From contig NZ_CP118246.1 of assembly GCF_028816455.1 (NCBI RefSeq), positions 2,358,001-2,422,000 on the forward strand: DNA of 64,000 nt, read 5' to 3'. Both the position numbers and the translations under genes were made by a program. This DNA is from Devosia algicola. Its GTDB lineage: Bacteria; Pseudomonadota; Alphaproteobacteria; Rhizobiales; Devosiaceae. Below the pieces are notes generated by a model. The model searched no databases. It was not told the origin of the DNA and saw only the letters and a list, made by a program, of their open reading frames with translations. Shown here one piece after another: positions 1-12,106 of the stretch (position 1 is its first letter; each line of letters opens with the position of its first letter).

Positions 1-3000
1 TCGAGCGCGTCGGCACCAGAACCGCCCTGCAAAATATCATCGCCCGCGCCACCTGAAAGCGTGTCAACGCCGGTGCCGCCGTCGAGCCTGATCATCACCA
101 TCACCACCAGCCAGCGTATCATTGCCACCAAGCCCAAACAGCGTATCGTTGCCTGCATTGCCGGTCAGGATATTCGCGCCGGTATCGCCCGATAGGTAGT
201 CGTCATGGACCGAGCCTGTGGCGTTTTCTATATCGGCAAGCGTGTCGCCAGCGGCATCACCTCCAAGCCCGGTACCGGCCTGCAGGTCAATGGTGACCGC
301 CGCCGATGAGCCTGAATAGTCAGCCGTATCAGTGCCGGCGCCACCGCTGAGGGCATCGGCTCCAGCGCCGCCGACCAGCACGTCATTGCCGGCGCCGCCT
401 GAGAGCGCATTCGCCCCGCTATCACCGGTCAGACTATCGTCAAAATCGGATCCGGTAATATTCTCAATGCCGCTATAGCTGTCGTTCTGCGCATCGCCGC
501 CCACTCCGGTACCCGTGTTGAGATTGACGCTGACCCCAGCACCCGATGTTGCGTAATTCGCGGTATCAAGGCCCGCACCGCCATCCAGAACATCTGCGCC
601 GACGCCGCCTGTCAACAGATCATTGCCCGCGCCGCCGACCAATGTGTCGTCACCCGCAAAACCCGTCAGTTGGTCATTGCCGGCCCCGCCCTCGAGACGA
701 TTGGCGCCGCTGTCACCGAGCAGAATATCGTTCCCGACCGAACCGATCACATCTTCTATGCCGGTGAGGGTGTCGCCCTGCGCGTCCGAACCAAGACCGG
801 TGCCATTGCCAAGATCAATGGTTACCGCCCCTGCTGCGGTAGAATAATCGGCGGTGTCACGACCGGCGCCCCCAGACAGGATATCCGCCCCGGCGCCGCC
901 AATCAGGCGGTCATCGCCAGCACCACCGCTGAGTTGATTGTTGTTGGCATCGCCCGCCAGCAGATCATTACTGTCCGAGCCGACAAGATTTTCGATGGAG
1001 TCAAAACTGTCGCCCGCCGCATCGCCGCCGGTAGCAGTATTGTTGGCAAGGTCAATGGTCACGCCCGCCGAAGAGGCACTGTAGTCCGCCGTATCGGACC
1101 CGGCACCACCGCGCAATACATCAGCCCCCCCAAGCCCTACAAGCCGGTCATCGCCGCTACCCCCTCCAGCACGTTCGTCAGCCCATCGCCGGTCAGATCA
1201 TCGGCGCCACCAGAACCCGTCAGATTTTCAATGCCGGTCAGGCTGTCACCAGCAGCGTCGCCACCCGAGCCAACGCCTGTTGTCAGATTGACCGTTACGG
1301 CGCCGATGGAACTGACATAGCGTGCGGTATCGGTGCCAGCGCCACCGTTGAGCACGTCGGCACCTACGCCACCCTCAAGCACATCGTCGCCGATACCGCC
1401 TAAGAGCGTATCATTGCCAATGCCACCGTCGAGCGTGTCATCGCCGTCACCGCCGTCAAGGGTGTCATTGCCGCCGTTACCCGAAAGCGAATCGTTGCCC
1501 GCGTTGCCAGTCAGTGTATTGGCAGCGCTGTCACCGGTCAGCGTGTCGGCAAATGCCGAACCGGCCAGGTTCTCGATGTCTGAGAGATTGTCCCCGGCGG
1601 CCGCGCCACCAATGCCGACCCCCGAACCCAAATCAACATCTACCGCGGCGGCGGAGGCGCTATAATCCGCCGTGTCACTGCCCGAACCACCTTGCAAAAT
1701 ATCGGCACCCAGACCGCCGACAAGTCGGTCATCACCCGCGCCACCCGCCAGAATGTTGACATTGTCGTCGCCGGTCAGTGCATCGTTGAAATCTGAACCG
1801 GTCAAATTCTCGACAGCGATATAGCTATCGCCCGCCGCATCACCACCCATGCCGATGCCGGTCGACAAATCGACGGTGACAGCGCCGCTTGAGCCTGCAT
1901 AGTCCGCAGTATCGGAGCCAGTGCCCCCATCCAGAACATCGGCACCCGCGCCGCCGGTCAGTGTATCATTGCCCGCGCCACCGATCAGCGTATCGCTACC
2001 AGCCTGACCGGCAAGAACATCATCGCCCGCGCCACCATCGAGTCGATTGTCTCCGGCATCGCCACTGAGTGTATCGCCATTGACCGATCCAACCAGATTT
2101 TCAATGCCCGTCAGCGTGTCACCTTGGGCGTCACTGCCCGAACCTGAGGCTGTCGCCAGATTGACATTGACCGCGCCGGCCGACCCCGAATAGTCCGCGG
2201 TGTCGATACCGGTGCCGCCATCGAGAATATCGGCACCCGCGCCACCAGCAAGATAGTCGTTACCAGCCCCGCCTTCGAGCCGGTTGCTACCGGTGTCGCC
2301 GGTTAGAGTGTCATCAAGGCCCGAGCCGCGAACATTTTCAATCGAGCCTAAAACTGTCCCCTGTTGCATCACCGCCGCTGGCGGTGCCCGCTCCCAGATC
2401 GACAGTAACACCGGCAGCCGAGGCGCTGTAGTCGGCAGTATCAGACCCGCCACCACCAACAAGATTGTCGGCGCCGCCCAGACCCGCGAGCACATCATCG
2501 TCGCCGCCACCGCTCAGAACATTGGCGCCGCCATCCCCAGTAAGAAAGTCGCCACTGCTAGACCCGGTCAGGTTCTCAATGCCGGTAAGAGTGTCGCCCT
2601 GCGCATCGCCACCAATGCCGGTACCCGTCGTCAGGTTTACGGTGACGCCCGAGAGCGAACTTGCGTAGCTTGCCGTATCAGTGCCCGCACCGCCGATCAG
2701 AGTATCGGCAGAGCCTCCCCCTTCAAGTGTGTCGTCGCCGCCCCCCGGTCAGCGTGTTGAGTAGATTGTCACCGATCAAGGTATCGTCAAAACCCGATCC
2801 GACAAGATTTTCAATACCAACCAGCGCATCCCCGGCCGCATCGCCGCCAAAGCCAATGCCTGCGGCAATAGAGACGGTAACCGCTGCGCCCGACGTGGAA
2901 TAATCGGCAGTATCGATGCCAGCGCCGCCGTCGAGCATATCGCCGCCAGCACCGCCAATCAGCGTGTCATTGCCGAATTCACCTTCCAGCGTATCGGCTC

Positions 3001-6000
3001 CGGCGCCACCCCAAAGAATATCGTTGCCCGCACCACCAGCCAGTCGGTTGACACCGCCGTCGCCCCTCAAGATATCAGAATATGCCGAGCCAGTCAGGTT
3101 TTCGATACTGGTAAGCGTATCCCCTGTGGCGTCGCTGCCAGTTGCAGTCCCCGCTCCCAGATCAACAACGACCCCGGCAAGAGCATTGGCATAGCTTGCT
3201 GTATCGCTGCCGACACCACCGTCGATCTGATCGGCACCACTGCCGCCCATCAACTCATCATTGCCGTCGCCACCCGACAGCACGTCATCGCCTCCGAGCC
3301 CCGAAAGTGTATCGTTACCCTGACCACCCACCAGCGAGTTCGCCAACACGTCGCCTGTCAGATTATCATCGCCCGCCGTGCCAATCAGATTTTCAATCCG
3401 GACTAAAACGTCGCCTTGCGCATCACCGCCCGTACCGATACCCGACGACAGGCTCACCGTTACCGCCTGGCCCGACGCGCTATAATCAGCTGTGTCAACG
3501 CCATCGCCGCCATCGAGCGTATCGGCCCCAGCGTAGCCCGCCAGCGTATCCGCCCCTGCGCCACCAACCAGCCGATTGACTTTTGAGTCACCGATCAGCG
3601 TGTCATCAAACGCCGAACCGACAAGTGCTTCAATCGAGGTAAAGCTATCGCCATTGGCGTCACCACCTGTCGCCGAATTGGTCGACAGATTGATATTGAC
3701 CGCCGCACCCGACCCCGCATAGCTGCCAGTGTCGAACCCGGAGCCACCGTCGAGCGTGTCAGCGCCCGAACCACCCTCAAGTGTGTCGTCGCCGCTATTG
3801 CCCAGAAGCTGGTCGTCGCCCGCGCCACCACTGATGATGTCGTCACCAGAACCGCCTCGTAGGCGATTGACTTGGGCGTCGCCGATAATCAAATCATCAT
3901 TGCCTGAGCCATCGATATTCTCAATGCCGCTAAAAGTGTCGCCCGCCGCATCGCCACCCGACCCGGTACCGGCACCAAGATCAATGGTGACGCTATCAAT
4001 GGAGCCGGCGTAGCTAGCCGTATCGACACCAGCACCACCGATCAGCGTATCAGCGCCCGCACCGCCTTCCAGAGCATCATCGCCCGCACCGCCCTCAAGA
4101 CGGTTATTGCTGGCCGATCCCACGATTGTGTCATTGTAGTCGGAGCCGGTTACGTTCTCGATGCTGACGAAACTGTCACCCTCGGCCTCGCCGCCTGTTG
4201 CCAGACCGGAGCCAAGATCGACCTGCACCGCTGCGCCCGACAGGCTGTAATCCGCCGTATCAACGCCCGCGCCACCGATCAGTGTATCGGCGCCGTCGCG
4301 GCCGCGCAAAATGTCGTTGCCAGCGCCGCCGTCCAGCACATTGTCGCTGGCATCGCCATTCAATTGGTCCGACAGCGCCGAGCCAATGATATTTTCGACG
4401 CCAGTAAAACTGTCGCCGTCGGCATCGCCACCAGTGGCCGTTGCCAACTGCAGATCGACGACAACCGCGGCGCCCGAGCCCGAATAGTCGACAGCATCAA
4501 TACCCGCGCCACCGTCAATCGCATCGGCGCCAGCACCGCCTTCAAGCCGGTCATTGCCATCGCCACCAAACAGGCTGTCATCGCCCGCCTGCCCGCGCAG
4601 AATATCGTCCCCGGCGCCACCATCGAGACGGTTGGCGTTGGCGTCACCCACAATAGTGTCGGCGCCGCCCGACCCCACAATGTTTTCGATATCCACCAAC
4701 CGGTCGCCAGCGGCGTCACCTGCTGTACCCGTGCCAACGCCAAGGTCAACAGCAATTCCGGCGACCGAACTGGCGTAATTGGCGGTATCGGTGCCCGCGC
4801 CACCATAAAGTTGGTCCGCGCCGCCTTCACCGCTCAGAATATCATCCCCGGTGCCACCCTCAATGAGGTTGGCACCGCTATCGCCACGCAACTGATCAGC
4901 AAAAGCCGATCCCGCGAGGTTTTCAATACCAGAGAGTTGGTCCCCCGCCGCGTCGCCACCAGAACCGGTTCCAAGGGTCAGATCAACATTCACCCCTGCG
5001 GCGGAGTTGGCGTAGTCAGCCGTGTCGATACCCTCGCCGCCGATCAGTTGATCTGCGCCACCGCGGCCCTCCAACCGATCATTGCCAGCACCGCCGTCGA
5101 GTGCATTTGCGCCGCCATCGCCGACCAGATGATCGGCAGAACTACTGCCCACCAACTGTTCGATGCCTGTCAGCGTATCGCCAGCCGCGTCACCACCGCT
5201 TGCCGTTCCTGACGTCAGGTCAACACTGACCCCGGCACTCGAAGCAAGGTAGGACGCGGTGTCGATCCCGACCCCGCCATCCAGCACATCAGCGCCCCCA
5301 AGACCCTGTAGCAAATCGTCACCGGCACCGCCTGTCAGCGTGTTGACCGCCCCATCGCCGGTCAATTGGTCGGCAAAGTCCGATCCCTCTACATTTTCGA
5401 CGCCACTATAGCTGTCACCGGCGGCAGTGCCACCGCTGCCGACCCCGGTTGACAGATTGACGTTTACCGCACTGGTCGAGGCAGCATAGATGACTGTGTC
5501 GCTTCCAGTGTCGCCCTCGAAATGATCGGCACCGGCACCGCCCTCGAGCCGGTCATCACCGGCGCCACCCACGAGCGTATCGTCACCCGCCGCGCCTGTC
5601 AGCGTGTCGTTTCCCGCTCCACCTGACAAGACGTTTGCGTCCGCATTACCAACCAGAACATCGTCGTATGCCGAGCCTAAGGCCGCCTCAAACCCGGCAA
5701 TATCATCGCCCGTGGCGGCGCCACCGCTGACGCTGTTTGTACTCAGCATCCACATTGACTGCGGCGCTCGAACGCGAATAATCCAGTGTATCGAAGCCCG
5801 CGCCACCCCTTAGAACGTCGGCGCCATCGCCACCGCCAATAACATCATTACCGGCGCCACCATCGATGACATTGCTCCCCCCGTCGCCGTTGAGCGTGTC
5901 GTTCTCGGCCGAACCAACAAGATTTTCGATGCCACTTAGCTGGTCGCCTTCAGCATCGCCCCCGGTACCAAGGCCAATGGTCAGGTCAACAGTCACCCCC

Positions 6001-7565
6001 GCCGTCGATTTGCCATAGCTGGCCGTATCAACACCCGCACCGCCATCCAGAATGTCCGCACCGGCGCCACCGGTTAGCACATTGGCGCCGCCATCACCCC
6101 TCAACAGGTCGGCAAAACGCGAACCTTCCAGGTCTTCAATGCCCGACAGAACATCGCCCTCAGCATAGCCACCCGACGCCGTGCCCGCCGCCAGGTCAAT
6201 AGCCACACCCGCATTTGAGTGCGCATAAGAGGCAAGATCAGTACCACCGCCACCGGTGAGACTATCGGCACCCGCACCCAGATAAATGACGTCATCACCC
6301 GTGCCGGCATTGATGATGTTGCCGGGCGGCGCCGCATCAATTGCTGTCGTCGTCGAATTGGTTGTGGGATCGGTAAAATAGAGATCATCATCGCTCAAGA
6401 CATCGCGCAGGCCGATCTCGGTGGTCGCCACGGAGGTGCCTTCGCTACCATCGGTTTTTTGCAACGTGTACTGGATGGTCAACGAGCCGGTGTCGTAAAA
6501 TCCTTGTGCGTCGACGGGGCTGCCGTCGGCCGGTAGCGTATAGTTGAGCACCAGCGTTTGCACCAGCGGGTCCGCTGGATCAACGCCCAGCGCCCAGCCC
6601 AGATCGGTCTTTGTTGCTCCGACAATCGACATGCCGGGCGGCAGGTTGGTCACGATCAGACTGATCGGCGTATATTCTTTGAATGGCAGGTCAAGCGTCA
6701 CCTCAACGGCGCGGCTGCTGGTGCCACTGGGCGCCAGATCGAGGCTGTCGGCGTAAATAATGTCACGCCCGGAGGTGCCATTGATCAGTTCGGGTGCCGC
6801 CTGCACGCTATGGCTCGGATCAACATCGGCAGGCGCCTTCGCCGTGGCGCCGACAATCAGGGTCTCGCCAGTAGACAGGAGCGACGTCGTTTGTCCGGTG
6901 ACACCGAGTACCCGAAGCGAAATTTCAGAATTTGGCAGAATGTCGGACGTGCCCGTGGTCGACGAAATACCACTGCTCGATGAGGCTTCACTGAATTTTT
7001 TATTGTGCTCTGCTGCGCCCATGTCGGCGTCGATCTTGGAGCGGTCATACTCGTTGAAACTATTGCCCAAATGATCGTCAATATGCTTCGGTACCGGTTT
7101 TTCTGGTGCCTGCACATCCTGCGGCGAGGTTGCTGCGGCCGATTGCGCATCGGGCGTCGGTTTGGCGTCGATCTCGCTTTGCGCCATCGAGGTGCGAATG
7201 GTCTCATCGGCAAGAGAGGCACTGTCAAACTGACCAACCTGCGCTATCAGGTCCTTTGGCAGCACCTCGAGACCATCGAACTGCATGGTTGGAATGACAT
7301 CGAGCGCCGACAACAAGCCAAATTCCAGCAGGATGATCTTGGCGCCATCAGCAAAGGTAATGATCAGATCAACATCGGACAGGTTGACCTTGACCCCACT
7401 CAGGTCAAAAGCGAATAGAAGTTGCTGGCCTTCATGAACGTCAACGACCAGCGTGCCGCCTGCGTCGGGTTTTTCAATCACTGTCGCATTGCTGCCCGTC
7501 GCGGCGTTGGCCAAGTCCAACGTCGTCAGCGGCGCCTTGTCGTCCTTTTCGGGAGTATCAACCAT
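1..7565 (-). CDS. Giant RTX (hemolysin-type Ca-binding repeat) secreted adhesin, C-terminus outside window
   Basis: Starts at the ATG at 7565 and runs off the left edge, so at least about 2500 residues lie here. The first ~90 residues resemble the prefix domain of Bap/LapF-like adhesins (a hydrophobic stretch, then a [16 protein letters not shown] segment); no Sec signal is visible. Residues ~90-400 are an acidic linker and a beta-rich domain. After that come ~24 tandem units of 79-88 residues, each with GGxGxDxLx nonapeptides, a DTADYS segment, a VxVDLxxGTGxGGDAxGD stretch and IEN(L/V)xGS. Such proteins are exported by type I systems through a C-terminal signal, which would lie upstream of position 1. 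The reading frame breaks at ~1165 and ~2745 (G homopolymers), 2344-2349 (GAGCCT) and ~5750 (one extra base). Repeat register is preserved across each break, so sequence error is more likely than decay. The divergent TolC-type gene is its probable partner. Confidence 0.85.
64..6300 (-). repeat. Tandem coding repeat array, unit about 237-264 bp
   Basis: The RTX gene consists here of about 24 imperfect copies of one coding unit. Consecutive IEN/VEN motifs are 79 residues (237 bp) apart, or 88 when one more nonapeptide is present. The copies diverge at the DNA level while the protein pattern is kept, so the array is old rather than freshly amplified. Long antisense open frames across it are products of the codon pattern and are not genes. 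Confidence 0.85.
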
Positions 7566-7814
7566 TGCGCAGCGTGAACCCTGTCGTCGACCCGCCGCTG
7601 CAATAGCGTCGCGCCGTCGCGCGCACTTGCGGCATTAGTCTCCAATTTGGTTCATAATGGTTACTAATTAAGAAACAGCGTCCTCGTTCGCTAAAATGCA
7701 ACTATCGATCACAAATGGCCGAAAAACTAACTCTTCCGCCTCCAGGTCACCCACTTTTAAGCGATTCTTAACCTAAAAAATTAATGCTGCGTTCATCTAG
7801 TAAGAGGCAGTTGA
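7566..7814. promoter_or_regulatory. Divergent intergenic region between RTX adhesin and TolC-like gene
   Basis: About 250 bases separate the two divergent starts and must hold both promoters. The stretch around 7650-7790 is visibly AT-richer than its surroundings. I could not assign convincing -35/-10 pairs or an operator. The TolC-like gene has only a weak purine stretch (AGAGGCAG) upstream of its ATG. Confidence 0.4.
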
Positions 7815-9215
7815 ATGTCAGCGTTGAGTGGTGCGAGGTCCGCACGCGGAATAGCCGTCGCCCTAGTGCTGACGAGCAGCGCCACTCTATGGGGCTGCAC
7901 CAGCACCCAAACGACCAGTTATTCGCGCAGTGCCGCCGGGGATATTACCGGCTCCATCGAGGCTTCCCAGGAGACCACGATTGGCACGACCCCCACACGA
8001 GGCGGCCCAATGCCGCTGACAGATGTTATCGCCTACACGCTCAAGACTAACCCTGATATCGGCATCGCCCGGGCGCAGGCCCAGGATGCCAGCGCTGGTG
8101 TCGGCGTTGCCCAGGTGCCCTATATGCCCACTGTCGACTATAGCGCGGCCTACGGCCCTGAACGTACCTACGCTTACGACACCGAAATAACCACGCAGGC
8201 CGATCGCGCCGAGGCAAGCATCCGAGCCTCCCAGTTGCTGTTTGACTTTGGCAAGACTGCCTCCGACGTCGACCGTGCCAAGGCGTTGGAAAAGTCGGCG
8301 AGTTTGCGCCTTGACGCCAAGACCACCGAGGTCATAACCGCCGCTGTGGAAGCCTATCTGGCCGTTCTCGAACTCGACCTGCAAATTGCCAATAGCCGTA
8401 AAAATGAAGCGGCGCACGAGCAAATGCACCACATCGTTACGTTGAATGAGCAGGGTGGTAATGGCACCATGGCCGACGTGCAAAAGGCTCTCACCCGGCT
8501 CGACGCCGCGCGCGCCCAAACCATTGACCTGGTCGCCGAACGTCGCACGGCGGCCAGCACCTTTGAACGGGTGACCGGCATGTCGCCTGGAAGTCTGAGG
8601 ATACCGACACCGCCAAAGGCAAAGGGCAAAGTCAGCGACGCCGACATTTCGCGTTACGCCGCAACAGACCCGCAGCTTTTGTCGATCAAGCAGGACAAGG
8701 CGAGTCTGCTGGCACAGATCAAGTCGCTACAACTCGACTACCTTCCCAAGGTGACGCTGGAGGGCAGCGCCCATATCCAGATGAATGTGGGTGGCAATAA
8801 CCCGGCACGCACCGATGCGCGCGCCATGTTGTCGATCAATGGCAGCCTGTTCGATGGCGGCGACCGCGCCGGCAAGATCCAGCAAATCGAGGCGCGGGTG
8901 TCCGAGACCGAATATCGCTATCGCCGCACCCTCGACAATTTGCGCTTTGACGTCGACGACGCCGACCGTGTCCTTGATACCGCCGCCTCTCGCCTTGGCA
9001 ATATTGCTGGTCGCATCAAATCGGGCGAGGACGTTGTCGACCTTTACACCCAACAGTTTCAGGGCGGCACTCGCGGGATATTTGAACTGCTCGACGCCCA
9101 GCAGGAACTGAGTTCAGCGCGCTCTGAACAGATTACCGCCCAGTTCGACGTCCTGCGCGCCCAATATCGTATGCTTCGCCTGACCGGCGAGTTGACCCAA
9201 GCCCTGAGCCGATAG
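7815..9215 (+). CDS. TolC-family outer-membrane factor (type I secretion outer component), lipoprotein-like N-terminus
   Basis: 466 residues, the usual length for the TolC/OEP family. It forms the outer-membrane exit duct for type I secretion or efflux. The N-terminus has a hydrophobic segment ending in a lipobox-like LWGC at residues ~34-37, suggesting lipidation at the Cys. Two internally repeated helical halves are recognisable (PLTDVIAYTLKTNPDI near residue 75; LLSIKQDKASLLAQIKSL near 290), with the characteristic GG(D/N)xAG(K/R) segment GGDRAGKIQQIEARV and a C-terminal YxxLxxxGxL-like end. The frame is intact. Its divergent position next to the RTX adhesin suggests it exports that protein. 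The inner-membrane ABC and membrane-fusion subunits are not in this window. Confidence 0.85.
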   Translation: MSALSGARSARGIAVALVLTSSATLWGCTSTQTTSYSRSAAGDITGSIEASQETTIGTTPTRGGPMPLTDVIAYTLKTNPDIGIARAQAQDASAGVGVAQVPYMPTVDYSAAYGPERTYAYDTEITTQADRAEASIRASQLLFDFGKTASDVDRAKALEKSASLRLDAKTTEVITAAVEAYLAVLELDLQIANSRKNEAAHEQMHHIVTLNEQGGNGTMADVQKALTRLDAARAQTIDLVAERRTAASTFERVTGMSPGSLRIPTPPKAKGKVSDADISRYAATDPQLLSIKQDKASLLAQIKSLQLDYLPKVTLEGSAHIQMNVGGNNPARTDARAMLSINGSLFDGGDRAGKIQQIEARVSETEYRYRRTLDNLRFDVDDADRVLDTAASRLGNIAGRIKSGEDVVDLYTQQFQGGTRGIFELLDAQQELSSARSEQITAQFDVLRAQYRMLRLTGELTQALSR

Positions 9216-9221
9216 AATAGA

Positions 9222-10061
9222 CTATGTCAGTTTTGCCTCGCCATGGCGCCAACCCAGCATGCGCTCGGCCTTGGCGGAACTGAAAAAGCTGCGATTGCCG
9301 CTCAAATCTCCTGTGATCGGCACTTTGGGAAAATGCTGAACTGCCAGCGTCTGGCTAGGTGTTGTCTCAGTCGTGTCAGGGCCAACGATGTAAAATGCCT
9401 CGTGTCCGGTAAATGCCGCTTCAAGACTTTTGAGGCAAGCATCCGCGGCCGACGCCCGACCAGTCCACGCCCAAAGATGATGTTCGGGGCTTTGCCCGTT
9501 TCTGGAATAAATATTGATCGCATCCGCGCGCTCTGGCACCACCAGATGAAAGCGCATGCTGGCGATGGTCATGTCTTCGTACCGCCGTGCAAAACTCTCG
9601 CCCTGCTCCTCGCATATCCATTTTGACAAGCTGTACGGCTCCTCGCTGTAATTGGCGTGGCTTTCATCCAATGGAAAGTTGTCATAGCGTGGGTGACGAC
9701 TAAAGGCGTGGCCGATGGCATTGACGCTCGAGGCCTGGCAGATCTGCATAATGCCATTCTCCGCCGCCGCCCGTAGCGCATTGTAGCTGCCTACCACATT
9801 ATTATTGTGCACGATGTGGTCCGGATGTCGGCCCGGCGAGGGAATGGCCGCCATGTGGATCAGGCCGTCGCAGCCAGCGAAGGCCTCAACCAGCCGGTCA
9901 TATTCAGACATGTCAGCCTGCACGAAACTGATATCGCCAGTCGCGCTGGCAGTTGCGGGCGCCACCCGATCAATACCGACCACGCTGTGACCTTGGTCCA
10001 GCGCCATCTCGACGATGGCCCGACCTATAGCGCCACTGGCGCCCGTAACCGCAATTCGCAT
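9222..10061 (-). CDS. NAD(P)-dependent SDR, uronate-dehydrogenase/epimerase-like
   Basis: 279-residue extended-type short-chain dehydrogenase. The Rossmann motif GASGAIGR is at residues 7-14 and the catalytic YSLSK (YxxxK) near residue 143. The HMAAIPSPG region and overall length match the uronate dehydrogenase/NAD-dependent epimerase group, which oxidises hexuronates at C1 to the lactone. Substrate cannot be fixed from sequence. It is the distal gene of a leftward run beginning with the UxuA-like gene, and its 3' end nearly meets the convergent TolC-like gene (6 bases apart). The frame is intact. A UDP-sugar epimerase role is less likely given the catabolic neighbours. Confidence 0.75.
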   Translation of the reverse strand: MRIAVTGASGAIGRAIVEMALDQGHSVVGIDRVAPATASATGDISFVQADMSEYDRLVEAFAGCDGLIHMAAIPSPGRHPDHIVHNNNVVGSYNALRAAAENGIMQICQASSVNAIGHAFSRHPRYDNFPLDESHANYSEEPYSLSKWICEEQGESFARRYEDMTIASMRFHLVVPERADAINIYSRNGQSPEHHLWAWTGRASAADACLKSLEAAFTGHEAFYIVGPDTTETTPSQTLAVQHFPKVPITGDLSGNRSFFSSAKAERMLGWRHGEAKLT

Positions 10062-10070
10062 TGTCGCTTC

Positions 10071-11034
10071 CTATTGTTCGTAAACCGCCTGAAGCAGCCC
10101 ACGGATATAACCGATGGCATAAAGTCGCCCAAAGGCGGAATAGCCCGCATGGGCGTTGCTGTCACCCTCGACCGTTGGCACATGATCAGGCCTAAGCACG
10201 CCTTCAAAACCGATGTCCCGATATGCTTTCATGCACGCAAGCATGTCGGTTTTGCCCGCATCGTGCCAGGTTTCCTCGAACCGCTCTGGCACGCCCCGCA
10301 CGTCGCGGAAGTGAATGAACGAGAGCCTTGTCGGCAAGCTTTCGAATGACACTCGGCAAATCATCGGTCATCAGGGTGAAGTTGCCCTGACACATGGTAA
10401 TTGTATTCATCTTGCTGGGTACCAGTTCGATCAGGCGTTGAAAATTGTCAACACTGCGCATGATCCGACCAACCCCCGCAATCGGTGACAGCGGCGGATC
10501 GTCCGGATGCATGGATAGTTTTACACCGGCTTTTTCGGCAACCGGCAACACGATCTTCAAGAAATATTCGAGATGCTCCCAAAGTGCCTCTTCACTGATC
10601 GGCGGCTCGCTAGTCATGTCATCGCGGACGTCGTTGACATCGAAACTGGTGACCACCGAGCCTCCACGTGAGGGTGTTGCCAAATTTGTGCGGACCCAGT
10701 TGAAATCGGCCATCCACTCATAGCACCAGACCGGAATGCCCAACCGTCCCATGCTCTCAATCATGGTGCAGACGGTGGCGATTTCCTCGTCACGGCCCGG
10801 CAGACCGCGCTTGGCCTTGTTCAGGGGCGGGCGCGCCTCGATCACGGCGATCTTGAACCCGGCATTGTCATAGACATCCTTCATGCGGGACAGCGGCGCA
10901 TAATCGCCGACCTGTTCGTCGGCCTTGAGTGTATCAAAAGGCAGGCCACCGACCGCCAAATTGACCCCGGCCTGTTGTGCCAATTTCCACACAGGGGACG
11001 GCGTCGGACTGATGAACTCAGCAATTTCGAGCAT
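10071..11034 (-). CDS. Mannonate-dehydratase-like TIM-barrel enzyme (UxuA family), one frameshift
   Basis: The UxuA family dehydrates D-mannonate to 2-keto-3-deoxygluconate. About 320 residues from the ATG at 11034; an upstream in-frame extension is unlikely because MLEIAEF matches family starts. Family hallmarks are KLSMHPDDPP (metal/substrate His-Asp), TMCQGNF and the C-terminal HFRDVRG. E. coli UxuA is longer (about 394), so this is a compact relative and the substrate may differ. The frame breaks at 10323-10328, where GAGCCT should be GAGCT; deleting one C restores ADKLSFIHFRDVRG. It lies between the SDR and the Opp-type importer, fitting uronate breakdown. Confidence 0.75.
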
Positions 11035-11101
11035 GATGCCTCGCGATTTGGTTGAATTGACTGGAGACACGACAGCAAGTGGCCGTGCCCGATGACGGGC
11101 G

Positions 11102-12106
11102 CTAGACTGGCAATAGTTCGGTCAACCGCTCCGCCACGATTTCGGGCCGCTCAGCATGCAGATAGCACGATGCGGCCTGACTTTCGCTGATGCGAAATAA
11201 GGGAGGCCGTGTCGCGCACACATCCATTGCGGACGGGCAGCGCGAACGGAACGGGCACCCGGCGCTGACGCCGCCTGCTTCACGCGCCACAATTGGATGC
11301 TCGCCCCAACGCTGGTCCAGATTTGGCCAGGGAATGGAATCGACCAGAAGCTTTGTGTACGGGTGCTGCGGATCCTTGATCACTGCATCGACATCGCCAG
11401 CCTCCATGATCGCCCCGCGATACAGAACAATAATAGATTTGGCGATGTGATAGGCCGTGGTCAGGTCATGGGTGATATAGATAATGGACACACCATAGTC
11501 GCGTTGCAGATTGCGTAATGTTTCCAAAATATTGGCGCGCAATGATGCATCGACCATCGACACCGGTTCATCGGCGATCAAAAGCCGGGGCTTGAGCAGC
11601 AGTGCCCGCGCCACATTGATGCGTTGGCGTTGACCGCCTGACAATTGGTGCGGAAAACGTCCTAATATGTCTTCAGGTCGCAGACCAACCGCTGTAAGTG
11701 CCTCTTCCATCCGGTCGCGCGCTTCGGCCCTGTTTTTGGCCAGCTTGAAACGCTTGATCGGTACAGTGAGCAGATGGTCAACGGTGTAAAACGGGTTGAA
11801 CACCGCAAACGGATCCTGAAACACCGCCTGAACCTCGCGTCGATAAGCCAGTCTATCCTTGCCCATCAACCCGGTGATATTCTTGCCACGATAGATGATT
11901 TCGCCGGTCGTCGGCGTTATGAAGCCGAGCAATAGCATCGCAAGTGTGGTCTTACCGCTACCACTTTCCCCCGCAACCGTCATGATCGTTGGCTCGTCCT
12001 CGCGCAATGTCAGTGACATGTCGCGCAACGCCACGTTGGACTGCGCGTGAATCAGACCGCGCGAATATACTTTGGAGACATTTTTGAGTTCCAAAAGATT
12101 GCTCAA
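11102..12106 (-). CDS. ABC importer ATPase, OppF/DppF type
   Basis: 334-residue ATPase of the peptide/nickel/oligosaccharide (PepT) class. Walker A GESGSGKTT, signature LSGGQRQRI and Walker B LLIADEPVS are all present. The C-terminal oligopeptide-transporter extension with spaced Cys residues (GCPFRSRCPSAMDVCA) is typical and can bind an Fe-S cluster in this family. Its start overlaps the end of the OppD-type gene by four bases, so the two are translationally coupled. With the two permeases and the binding protein it forms a complete importer. In this catabolic setting the cargo is more likely an oligosaccharide or uronide than a peptide. Confidence 0.9.
   Translation of the reverse strand: MSNLLELKNVSKVYSRGLIHAQSNVALRDMSLTLREDEPTIMTVAGESGSGKTTLAMLLLGFITPTTGEIIYRGKNITGLMGKDRLAYRREVQAVFQDPFAVFNPFYTVDHLLTVPIKRFKLAKNRAEARDRMEEALTAVGLRPEDILGRFPHQLSGGQRQRINVARALLLKPRLLIADEPVSMVDASLRANILETLRNLQRDYGVSIIYITHDLTTAYHIAKSIIVLYRGAIMEAGDVDAVIKDPQHPYTKLLVDSIPWPNLDQRWGEHPIVAREAGGVSAGCPFRSRCPSAMDVCATRPPLFRISESQAASCYLHAERPEIVAERLTELLPV

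Noticed and set aside
670..5212. Long + strand open frames opposite the RTX gene (for example 670-1320 and 4364-5212)
   Set aside because: They mirror the repetitive GC-rich codon pattern of the - strand gene, repeat with the same period and have no family features or ribosome-binding sites.
64..6300. CRISPR-like or minisatellite interpretation of the periodic repeat
   Set aside because: The period is 237-264 bp, the repeats diverge while the protein pattern is conserved, and the frame is coding throughout.
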